64,000 nt of DNA from Lentinula raphanica (taxonomy: Eukaryota > Basidiomycota > Agaricomycetes > Agaricales > Omphalotaceae): positions 682,001 through 746,000 of the forward strand of contig JANVFP010000002.1 in the NCBI GenBank assembly GCA_027919835.1. Direction: 5' to 3'. Shown piece after piece: positions 20,205 to 28,893 of this stretch. Below the pieces are notes generated by a model that saw nothing but the letters and a program-made list of their open reading frames with translations, had not been told where the DNA came from and did no database searches. The number at the start of each line of letters is the position of its first letter. Position 1 is the stretch's first letter. A program made the translations under genes and the position numbers.

Positions 20205-21491
20205 CAGGCTCACGAAGTGGTAGGTCATTTCAGTGAGCAGCAAACATCCGATTATGTTCGGAGATGGTACTGGTGGCCCCGTATACACGGGGACACGGAA
20301 CAGTTTTGTAAGTCCTGTGAGACTTGTCAACGAATGAAGAAGCCAAACTTGCAACCAGCTGGTAAACTTCATAGTCTTCCGATACCCACTCGACCTTGGG
20401 AATCGATAGGAATGGATTTCGTGGGACCATTCCCCGAATCCAGAGGTTATAACTACCTGTGGGTAGTTCTCTGTAGATTGTCCTCACGGACACATCTCAT
20501 CCCTATACGAACTTCGACTACCGCGGTCGAACTAGCCGAGCTATTCATCAAGGAAATAGTTCGTCTACATGGATTACCGAAATCCATAATCTCTGACCGA
20601 GATTCTAAATTCGTGTCACGCTGGTGGCGCGAAGTACATCGACTGTTAGGAGCTAAGCTCTTAATGTCTACAGCGTACCATCCTCAAACGGATGGTGTGA
20701 CTGAAAGAGCGAATCGATCAGTGACTCAGGTTCTTCGTTCGGTAGTAAAGCCAAACCAGACGGACTGGTTAGACAAAATCCCTATGACGGAATTTGCACT
20801 CAACGCAAGTGTCAACGAATCCTCAGGATTCGCACCATTTGAATTGGATGGCGGATTTATGCCTTCCATGATTCGAGAACTACCTGCCGAGGTAGCAGTC
20901 GCGCCAGGGGTACGACACTTTGCAGAACAGGCTTTACTGCACTTAGCCGAGGCTCACGACGCTATCATCGAATCTAGAGTCTTTCAGACTCATTGGTCGA
21001 ATAGTCGACGAAGGGATGAGCCAGATATCAAGGTCAATGACCTCGTATATCTTTCTACATCCAATCTCGCACTGCCTAAGGGAAGAGCGAAGAAACTAAT
21101 GCCCAAATTTGTTGGGCCTTACCCAGTCACAGAAGTGGTCGAAGGAAAGTCGGTGTATCAGTTGGGATTACCCACTGAACTCAGTAAACGAGGAATTCAT
21201 AATAGATTCCACGTATCCCTTCTACGTCCTCATATTGAGAACAATGATGTGATGTTCCCTGAACGATGTAGGGCACAACCATACGACTTTGGCGAACCAG
21301 TCGAAGTAGAATGGTTAGTTGATGACATCGTAGGTCATCAATGGCAAGGGCAGAAATTGTTCTTCCACGTATTGTGGAATTTGGGCGACATCACCGTCGA
21401 ACCCTACAATACTTGTCGAGAGCTACAAGCACTCGATAGGTATTTAGCCCTCAAAAATGTCTCTCATTGGAGACAGCTGCCGCGCAAATAG
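20181..21491 (+). CDS. int: Retrotransposon integrase with C-terminal chromodomain (-1 frame of pol)
   Basis: Inserts element cDNA into the genome. The frame is open from 20166 and lacks an early ATG. Zinc-binding HHCC domain: HEVVGH, then CKSCETC. The first His (CAC at 20211) is only included if translation enters by -1 frameshift. Catalytic D,D-35-E: GMDFVGP, ISDRDSKF, TDGVTERANRS. After the GPY/F-like KFVGPYPV, residues near the end (EVEWLVDDIVGHQW, then FFHVLWNLGD, then EPYNTCRELQALDRYL) read as a chromodomain, which in chromoviruses steers insertion toward heterochromatin. The stop is at 21489-21491. Confidence 0.93.
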   Translation: MLRGLVLEQAHEVVGHFSEQQTSDYVRRWYWWPRIHGDTEQFCKSCETCQRMKKPNLQPAGKLHSLPIPTRPWESIGMDFVGPFPESRGYNYLWVVLCRLSSRTHLIPIRTSTTAVELAELFIKEIVRLHGLPKSIISDRDSKFVSRWWREVHRLLGAKLLMSTAYHPQTDGVTERANRSVTQVLRSVVKPNQTDWLDKIPMTEFALNASVNESSGFAPFELDGGFMPSMIRELPAEVAVAPGVRHFAEQALLHLAEAHDAIIESRVFQTHWSNSRRRDEPDIKVNDLVYLSTSNLALPKGRAKKLMPKFVGPYPVTEVVEGKSVYQLGLPTELSKRGIHNRFHVSLLRPHIENNDVMFPERCRAQPYDFGEPVEVEWLVDDIVGHQWQGQKLFFHVLWNLGDITVEPYNTCRELQALDRYLALKNVSHWRQLPRK

Positions 21492-21618
21492 CACGAGAAA
21501 TAATGTCTCGTGATCGTGATTGCCGTCTCGGCCGGCATTACGAAAATTTTCTTCGTGGGAAAAGGAAGAAAACAGAGTCGGCGCGAAAAAGTTTTGAAGT
21601 CCATCTTCAACGCCCACC

Positions 21619-24438
21619 ATGTCCCTGACCCACAACAGCGACAATACACCCAACGATCCTTCGGGATCGCAAAATATTCAATTCGGCGACTTTCCAGGGT
21701 CGTCTGAATCCCAAAACATTCCAGTAGGAGCGAACCAACCAGCTGGGGCGCCAGCTTTTAATCACGCTACTGGTCCTGGATTTTCAGGACCATTTGGGGG
21801 AGGGTCCCATCCGGGATTCTTCACCAACCCGCCACAGAACTTCGGTTCAATGGCCGGTGGATCGAGTGCCACAAGCGCTCACTCACCTGCAGGACAGGTG
21901 ATGAATCCTCAATTCCAAGCACCTCCCATCCACCATGCCCAACCATCCTTCCAGCATCAACCGACCTTCGCCCCATACGGGTTCTCCACCCCCATGATGC
22001 CGATCCCAGGAATGGTGTCAACCCCCAATCCCCAGCCTTTGAGGATTACAATTGGGAATATCATTGCCCACTCCGAAAACTGCCCTACGTGTATGAATTA
22101 CATCGCACATCTGGCTATGGCTAACGACTTCAATGAGGCAATTGCGCAGCGCGATAGCATCATTAGAAGTTCGGGTGCCTCCTCATCCTCCTCCATCCCC
22201 AGTTCGTGTAATCACGAACCGTTAATTAGCTCCTTACAAGAGCAATTAGCGTCGGTCACTCGTATCCATGAGGTCGAGCGACAGACGCTTAATGATCGAA
22301 TCACTGCCCTCGAACTAGAGCGTAGTGAGTTACGTGCTCGTATTGACGAGGATGAAACCCGCATCAAGCGGATTGTCCGGAATGGTGACGCGGTCGACGA
22401 CGAGCGTCACTACTGGAAGAATAAGTACTACGACCTCGTCGAGGGAGTAGAGCCTACTCAGTCTCGGGCGAATAGTCCCGAGAATCAACCTAAATCCTCC
22501 GATAAGGGTAAAGGTCGGGAAGTACCCTCTATCCCACTACGACGTCGACTCGCTTCACCGGAGGCAATTCCGTCTAGAGGGTCGTCAATCCCGTTGTCTC
22601 AACGTCTATCACCGGTAGACGACGCTATGGACCCTATCCCACCTAGGGAAGAACCTCCTACCACTGCCTCCACCTCAGAGGTTAGTACTTCTGTGAAGCT
22701 CCCTAAGCCCACAGTACCTTCCAAAGCCTCCCTGCATTCCGGGGAAAAGCGCAAGAGGAATGAATCGACTGGAACTCCCAGTCGTCGCGACGTAGTACCC
22801 TACGACGACCTATACCCTCGGGATAGGCTCGACCCGTCTTACAAGCCAGGCGAGGTCGAAACCGATTCTGACGATCTGTCAGAACCAGACCCTCATCCCA
22901 ATCGACTAAAGGGGAAGATGCGCGCGTTACAAAACAAGACCAATAAAGAGGTCAAGCGCAAATGGCATGAGGAGGACGTTCGTAGAGCCAAGGCTGAGGG
23001 ACGACCCATCCCCATCAAAAAATCAAAATCGTCCAAGAACCGGGAGTGGGACGCACTTAGGGAAGGCCCATCCAAGCTCCCGTTCAAACCTCCGACCACG
23101 GTCGAAGAATACGAACGAATCTGTCAAGCCCTTCGGGACTCTGACAACTTTCAACCTCCACGATTAATGTGGAAAACGGTCAATGGCATGCGCAGGCTTA
23201 GCCATAGTGCTCGTATGACCCCACTCAGTCGAAGAACTGAGTTAGAAAACGTCCTTGCGACGTTCAGTATTATACCTCGTTGGTATAAGAATCTGATGGA
23301 ACTTCAAGGGAAGAAGGTTCCATCAATGACCACCGTAGGTGGAAACGCACCATCCGCATCCAATGCGCCTGGTACGAGTGCTTCTCATAGTCGACAAGAC
23401 CCGCTAGTCATTGATACTATCGGGTCTGGTCCAAGCACTATGGTCTCTAGCGGACCACCTACTCGAGCAGTTCGATATGCTCGAGGAGATCTAGTTCCTC
23501 GCAACCCCACGGTTCGCGAAAACCGGACATGGTTCGGGCTTACTGAAGCCAGTGCACTGGATCAGTGGGCGTCGGCCATACTAAGTCATAGTCCGGAAGA
23601 GCGACTCCCTGGAATGAGGGTGGAAGTGGTCAACGACACCGCGAGGACCAATACTCACAGCATCCGAGGGATGCTCGCAGTATTCCAACTCATACCCAAT
23701 GCCATGGGTACCCATGTCATACATGAAGGTGACGCCAACTTATGGGTACACCTGATGTTGTGTGAGTTGGCATTACATCCCACTCGTTATGAGGGGATGC
23801 TCCAATTAGTAGGATTGGAACCCAATCCTATCTATCAACCCGGGCCACTCCCGGAATTCCCTATCGAAAGTCCAATCCAACTGGAGAGGATCTGTCGAGA
23901 TTTAGCCAACCGAGGGTATACTGTCGCTCATTTACAAGACATGGCGCTGTACCTCCTATGGTGGTTAAACGATGTAGCCCATCGTATACCCCATCTGTGG
24001 GATAGACTGCAACAGCAGTTTTCACATGTCGTGAGGAACGTACTCGCGCAATACGTTTTCAATGGTGTCCCTAGGACTACCAATGAAATCAAACAGTACG
24101 TGTACCCCGATGGTTCACGATCGGACAACATCGATAACGCGGGTCGGTTCGCCGACTACAGTGTCGTGTTGACTTACACCCGAAGCATCGTCGACGCCCT
24201 GGGTCAATCTGCGTTCTCAACTACCGTACCCAGTAGTTCTACAGTGGTATCTAACGATCCACCGCCGTCAAATTCGACGACAACTGAGGTATCTAGTGGG
24301 ACTGTGGGACCCGATATCACAGACCCTCCCGAACCAATTGATTGGGATGCTCAGTTCACCTCTGATGGCGACCCACAACTCGACTACGGCGACGATGGAA
24401 TGGACATGGCCGGCAACAGTAGCGCATCACATACTTGA
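21619..24438 (+). CDS. Retrotransposon 3' ORF, 939 aa, unknown function
   Basis: Starts in a strong context (CCACCATG), 127 nt after the integrase stop, in the frame of gag and RT. No family recognised. Visible parts: a Gly/Pro/Asn-rich disordered N-terminus (1-145); a possible zinc site HSENCPTCMNYIAH near 148-162 (H-x3-C-x2-C-x5-H); a charged heptad-like coiled coil about 197-260; a Ser/Pro/basic middle with KRKRNE near 375; and a C-terminal region (about 630-860) with folded-looking composition (WFGLTEASALDQWAS, LYLLWWLNDVAHRIPHLW). There is no signal peptide or clear membrane anchor, so it is not envelope-like. A second Gag-like or chaperone-type protein is possible but unproven. Confidence 0.85.
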   Translation: MSLTHNSDNTPNDPSGSQNIQFGDFPGSSESQNIPVGANQPAGAPAFNHATGPGFSGPFGGGSHPGFFTNPPQNFGSMAGGSSATSAHSPAGQVMNPQFQAPPIHHAQPSFQHQPTFAPYGFSTPMMPIPGMVSTPNPQPLRITIGNIIAHSENCPTCMNYIAHLAMANDFNEAIAQRDSIIRSSGASSSSSIPSSCNHEPLISSLQEQLASVTRIHEVERQTLNDRITALELERSELRARIDEDETRIKRIVRNGDAVDDERHYWKNKYYDLVEGVEPTQSRANSPENQPKSSDKGKGREVPSIPLRRRLASPEAIPSRGSSIPLSQRLSPVDDAMDPIPPREEPPTTASTSEVSTSVKLPKPTVPSKASLHSGEKRKRNESTGTPSRRDVVPYDDLYPRDRLDPSYKPGEVETDSDDLSEPDPHPNRLKGKMRALQNKTNKEVKRKWHEEDVRRAKAEGRPIPIKKSKSSKNREWDALREGPSKLPFKPPTTVEEYERICQALRDSDNFQPPRLMWKTVNGMRRLSHSARMTPLSRRTELENVLATFSIIPRWYKNLMELQGKKVPSMTTVGGNAPSASNAPGTSASHSRQDPLVIDTIGSGPSTMVSSGPPTRAVRYARGDLVPRNPTVRENRTWFGLTEASALDQWASAILSHSPEERLPGMRVEVVNDTARTNTHSIRGMLAVFQLIPNAMGTHVIHEGDANLWVHLMLCELALHPTRYEGMLQLVGLEPNPIYQPGPLPEFPIESPIQLERICRDLANRGYTVAHLQDMALYLLWWLNDVAHRIPHLWDRLQQQFSHVVRNVLAQYVFNGVPRTTNEIKQYVYPDGSRSDNIDNAGRFADYSVVLTYTRSIVDALGQSAFSTTVPSSSTVVSNDPPPSNSTTTEVSSGTVGPDITDPPEPIDWDAQFTSDGDPQLDYGDDGMDMAGNSSASHT

Positions 24439-24497
24439 CCTGGAGAGGTCATTAAACATACTTCATCTTGTAACTAGACTGCTGGGCTCAGTCTAAT

Positions 24498-24506
24498 GGG
24501 GGAGGG
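24498..24506 (+). other. Polypurine tract
   Basis: GGGGGAGGG directly abuts the 3' LTR, the expected primer site for plus-strand DNA synthesis. Confidence 0.85.
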
Positions 24507-24787
24507 TGTAACCGGCCCCTATCGCACTTACTTATTTTGTACAATCTATATCTTATCTTGTATACATTATCGGACATTCTCACGATGAACTATACAGTTC
24601 ATCGCAGTATAAAACCCACGGACTATTAGATAATCAGTAGTTCTTTTTCTTGTCAAACTAGTAGCATATCGAGTTAATATAAGACTCGTCGTGTTCATTT
24701 TGCGTGAACTAAGAAACTATCTAAGCTACAAGCTACCTGAAGCCTAACAGCTCCATTTTACCAATAACCATCCCACGGACGGTTACA
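24507..24787 (+). repeat. 3' LTR (281 bp)
   Basis: Same length and sequence as the 5' LTR apart from one base. TATAAAA is at 24608-24614. Confidence 0.96.
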
Positions 24788-24792
24788 CAACA
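24788..24792. repeat. Target-site duplication, right copy (CAACA)
   Basis: Exact repeat of the five bases before the 5' LTR. Confidence 0.9.
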
Positions 24793-25008
24793 GCACCGGA
24801 GAGCAGTAGTGCAAGGATAATACTTGCTGCTCATAGCCGCTTCTCGAGACGCAAAAAGGTCGTTCGCTACGAGCTGGTTACTGGTCAGATTAAAGCAATT
24901 TTTCAGTCGACGCACTTCTGGACCACGTTGATAGTATTGCACAAACCAGTGCACCAGAGCCTGATCATAACACCGTGATGGCCGACACCACACCATTAAG
25001 CACTCCTT
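24788..25008 (-). pseudogene. Tetraspanin gene fragment, right part
   Basis: Read on the minus strand it matches two blocks of the intact tetraspanin gene at 25406-26895: the TM1 exon end running into intron 1 (shared GTGCTTAATGGT, ATCACGGT, CAGAAGTGCGTCGAC; parent about 26060-26175), then, after a deletion, the EC2 loop (shared CTATGAGCAGCAA; parent about 26530-26580). Because intron 1 sequence is present, the copy came from genomic DNA, not from mRNA. It is broken by deletion, frame changes and the retrotransposon. Confidence 0.8.
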
Positions 25009-25115
25009 GCAGGCAGAGGCCCACACAATATGAGCTTCGACCGGCGTGGCACCATAGGCCTGGTAGTGTTGATCAGTCCCGAGGGAGGAATAGGGACACC
25101 GAGTCTGGGTGATTG
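25009..25115 (+). pseudogene. PP2C phosphatase gene fragment
   Basis: Closely similar to 8349-8461 of the PP2C gene: identical 20-nt opening (GCAGGCAGAGGCCCACACAA), then shared blocks TAGTGTTGATCAG, CCCGAGGGAGGAA and TGGGTGATTG, with substitutions and a 6-nt net loss between. It covers the strand before and including the LGDCQ motif, then similarity stops. It abuts the antisense tetraspanin fragment head to head. Confidence 0.85.
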
Positions 25116-25405
25116 ATGGCAGTTTCTGGAAAATGATACCAGGTCTCGAAGTCTAGAGCGTCACACACATTGCTCGAGTGCATCGACAATATCTAATTGC
25201 GCTAGTAGTAGTAGTGAAGAACGCAAAATGATAACGCGTTGCCATTAGATGTCTGTCCAACTTGGTGGTTCAAGTCGAAACCGGTCAAGTTACGTAATGA
25301 GGGTTGTGAGCATCGTTCGGAATCGTGTTCTTCAAACCTTTGTTCTTTCTTTCATGAGCTTAGCCGGGCATCTTTCTTTAACCGTTGTGCACCCGTCAAG
25401 AAATT

Positions 25406-26895
25406 ATGCGTCGTCGCTCTAGCGGCTACAGTCATCAAATCGATGCATCATCTGTCCACTTCACTGACAATTGCAATCCACGCGCATCCAACAGCCACTA
25501 CATCGAAGACGATAGTTCCTCTGCTCGCTTTCTCTCGGATCATGCCTCAATGCGACACATACGTTCAGCTTCTCTTAATTCGCGTACAGGGTCTCGAAAT
25601 CGCGGGCATTCGCCGTCTACGCGTCTCAATGACGGGACTCGGGATCCCAGTCCTTCGCAAAGTACTCTTGCAAGTTCTTCTCAATCCAGTTTCTTCACAT
25701 TTCCGCAATCGATTTCGCTTCTTCCATCTATATCATCCGGCCTCGCATATTTCTCGTCTAAACAGTCTTCGCTGAAAGTCAGAACAGACTCTGAGCCAAC
25801 GCTCGGTCGGTCTCGTAGTCGATCAAGTACTATTTCCGGCGCTTCCATTCAATCTGCACACAGCAAGTTGATACCTTCGATCAAGACTACAGAGAAGTTC
25901 ACCAATAAATGGCCACGACCACAATCGCTAAGAGCTTCGACTCTCGATAGCTCGGTCAAGAACAGGAGCAAACAGAAGGGCCTCATTCAAGAAACCCTCT
26001 CTGAACTGGAAGAAGGTTACAATCTGGGTCTAGACAAGATAGACCGGTGGACACGATTCAAGTGGTGCTTAATGGTTTCGGTTATCACGGTTCTATGCTA
26101 TGGGTCTGGTGGAATGATTTGCGCGATATTAACGTGGTTCAGAAGTGCGTCGACCCAAATTCTGCTTTGATACAGCTCATAGTGAATGACCTGATTGTGA
26201 CTACAGCCTGGACCCATGCCGACGTTATGTACGTTGCCGATAACGATATCCTTATCCTCATCACTCTGGCGTCTTCTATCCTCCTGTTCACTGCACTTCT
26301 GGGTATAACGGGAACGCTACTCAACTCTCGACCAATACTGGCTACATATACCCTCCTTCTCTGGCCTGCGCTAATCTCGATGCTTGCTGTCGGATACACC
26401 AGTTATAAACGTTATGCTTTCTCACTGGATCGAAAACTCAACTTCTCCTGGAGCCAGTACTACACCCCTCTCGGTCGCTTAATGATACAGAGTTCTCTTC
26501 GATGCTGTGGCTACTATGATCCATTACACGAAGCCACTATGAGCAGCAAATGCTATCCTCGCACGCCTCTTCCAGGCTGTAAGGGAAAGCTGTATCGCTT
26601 CGAAAGAGAGAATCTCACGGTGATCTGGTCCACTACATTCTCCCTTGTTTCCTTGCACCTCATCAACATTTTTGTTGCACTGCTCTGTTCTAATCACGTC
26701 ACCCACACATTCGGGAAGGGAATAACCCCTAAACAGTATCGACTCAGCCAGCAAGATCTCCAAGCGGACGCAGAAAAACTTAGATCGTTTATAGTAGAAC
26801 AAGTTCGACCTACTTATTCTCGGGCGTCTTCTAGCACGGCATTCAGAGAGGATCGCGAAGAGAGACAGTTTTTGTTAGAGGATTTTGATCGTTGA
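25406..26895 (+). CDS. Tetraspanin with long cytoplasmic N-terminal extension
   Basis: Four-pass membrane organiser; fungal members act in polarised growth and penetration structures. ATG at 25406; exons 25406-26144 and 26207-26895, 475 residues. Residues 1-215 are Ser/Arg-rich and disordered. TM1 is about 219-245 (WCLMVSVITVLCYGSGGM), TM2 ILILITLASSILLFTALLG, TM3 TYTLLLWPALISMLAVGY. The large loop has the diagnostic CCG (SLRCCGYYD near 345) plus further Cys (KCYPR, PGC). TM4 is SLVSLHLINIFVALLC, followed by a charged tail. The extension is much longer than in classical Pls1. A degraded antisense partial copy flanks the nearby retrotransposon. Confidence 0.87.
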
Positions 26896-26935
26896 GTTCT
26901 ATTCGTTTGCTACATGGAAATACAGTTATATGAAT

Positions 26936-28107
26936 TCATACTGATCTGGAGAACCATTGTCTATGTGCTCTGTCGGGGGCGTCGACAACTCGGTAAGCAC
27001 TATACAGTGTAAAATCTCGCCTTCCTGAAAGGCGCACCCTAGCAGGTTTTTCAAGAACGATGTCCGCGCCTGGACCTGTATATGAAGTTGTCGCAATACA
27101 CACCTCCAACTCTTCCAAACGTAGCGATGATCCCGAGAAAGGTACGGTCGTTGTGCGAAGCTCATGGCTTCCATGTTCGAGCGGCCGTGCTCTGGTCTCA
27201 AACATTATGTGGAAGACCCATGCGATAGCAAGCAGCATGAACAGAATGAGTGATACTGTTGTATATGAGATGACTCGGGGTGTATCTACGAGAACTAAAG
27301 TCAGTTACTCACATACAACGGCTAGGTATTGTAGATCGATGTTTTCGTCCTCTTCGGGGACATCGACTCTGGCCCTGAACAATAACTGGGTGTGACTCCC
27401 AAGAATGTGCGTTTCAGGGAACATGATGAGGATCGGAGATTGTTCTTCAGGTTGGTGAATTGTACTTTTCAACTACGGACTTGTTTAATAGCGTTCAAGG
27501 AAGCATTCATGACAGTATGCTATACTGAAAACACAACCTTGGTTCGATCATCATTACTCGAATCTACGTAGTATCTACAGCTTTCTAGTACAGTCAGGTG
27601 TGTACTACTGGTTCTTATCTTATGCTTCGAACTGGTATTTACAAAGACTGATTCATCTGATTGTTCATTGACTACAGTTGTTTTCACGTACAGAAATGAC
27701 TACATCTAAGTCAACAGCATCCAAGATTTCGGACATCAGAATTAGCTCTCGTCGCAGGATGTTGAGCTATTTTCGGATGAGTTACAGCACTACTGGCAGA
27801 ACAAATGAGATCACCTGGGAGAAGTGGGCGTCTTTCGCGATGATGGTCTATTCGTAAATGATATGCTTTGGCAGGAGTACTAGGCACTCGAAGTGTCGAG
27901 CCGTAAGTTGTGGGATTGTATGCGAGTAATCCTGCGGCACAGGTCAAATTTATCAGATCCGAAGGTTGTTTCCGAGGTACTTACTGCTTGTTCTCTCTAT
28001 TTCCTTTAATCTGAGTTTCATCCATCGATCCCATAACGCTAGTGCGTAAAACAGCAAGAGGAATATAGCTATGGCCACGGCCTCTAGGTGACCGTTATTG
28101 ACTAGCG
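26936..28107 (-). CDS. Possible membrane-protein gene(s), structure unresolved
   Basis: Two minus-strand exon-like pieces contain hydrophobic helices: one near 27990-28107 (AVAIAIFLLFYALALWDRW) ends at a strong donor GTAAGT with a matching acceptor GCCGCAG, and one near 26936-27290 (VISYTTVSLILFMLLAIAWV) is followed by a charged tail. Between them I could not find a consistent set of exons; stops and frame changes are frequent. It may be one multi-exon membrane protein, two small genes or a decaying gene. No family recognised. Confidence 0.25.
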
Positions 28108-28893
28108 CATGTTATTCAGCATCAAGAAAAGATCTCGAAAGAAGAAAACCCTACTCGAAGTCTCTGAGGAGCAGATATCACTAGAACCGTTCATCGACCT
28201 TGGTGTGGCAGTGGCTGACAAAATCATTGTAGTCGAGCAAGTATAGCAAGATCGGAGAAAGCGAGGTGTATGTGATGCTGATGAAGAGTTTGCCTATGCT
28301 CTCTTATGTATGTTCACGACTCCTCGGCGAAATTACTAGAGGAGACTCAGAGTCATATCAATATAAAAAAGCTGTAGAAACTGGTGTTCTTGGTATCAAA
28401 CATGATCATGCGAGGCAGTGTGCCCTGGCTGTAGAGCTATAAGGATGTGAATGTTTTGGATATCGGATCTACTGCCATGGAAGACTTTCGAAAATTCAGG
28501 GTATTCAAGTTGGAGGTGGTGAACACTGAAGCTGCCGAACTTGGAGACGAGTTGCTATCGTGAGAGTCGTGATAATCAGGAGGAGATTAGATTGTGAATA
28601 TATAGATTAGATTAGATAAATAAATACCACCTTGTCTTTTTTCTCGTATCCTCGATGTTGTCCACTATGCCATAATCTGTTAATCTGTGTCAATTAGCTC
28701 CAGTCAACTTCAACTTGGTCCAAAACGCTACATAGATATCGGGAGCCAAGAGACCGACTATGACGGCCGAACGTGATCATCAAAGCTCAAGAATGTTCAT
28801 CTTTGGAGCCCTCTTCTAGTCTTCTCGGATGCGACAAAGTTGTTGTTGATCTCCTTTGCACCCCATCCAACAACTTTCTACCGCACATTTGAG
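28108..28893. other. Intergenic interval
   Basis: AT-rich, with a stretch of TAGATTAGATT-like sequence near 28580-28620 and no supported gene on either strand. Confidence 0.45.

Larger units (their letters stand above)
13693..24787 (+). mobile_element. Full-length Ty3/Gypsy (chromovirus) LTR retrotransposon, 11.1 kb
   Basis: Two 281-bp LTRs starting TGTAACC and ending GGTTACA, with a CAACA target duplication and a polypurine tract before the 3' LTR. The coding order is leader ORF, Gag-protease, RT-RNase H, integrase-chromodomain, 3' ORF. RT before integrase plus a chromodomain places it in the Ty3 chromovirus group. The LTRs differ at one base (C in the left copy, T in the right, in the ATTAGaYAATC segment), so insertion is recent. 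All large frames are open, so the copy could be active. At 11.1 kb it is longer than typical fungal chromoviruses, mainly because of the 939-codon 3' ORF. It interrupts an antisense tetraspanin fragment. Confidence 0.96.

Noticed and set aside
21619..24438. Envelope-like gene of an errantivirus-type element
   Set aside because: No signal peptide, no membrane anchor and no paired-Cys ectodomain pattern.
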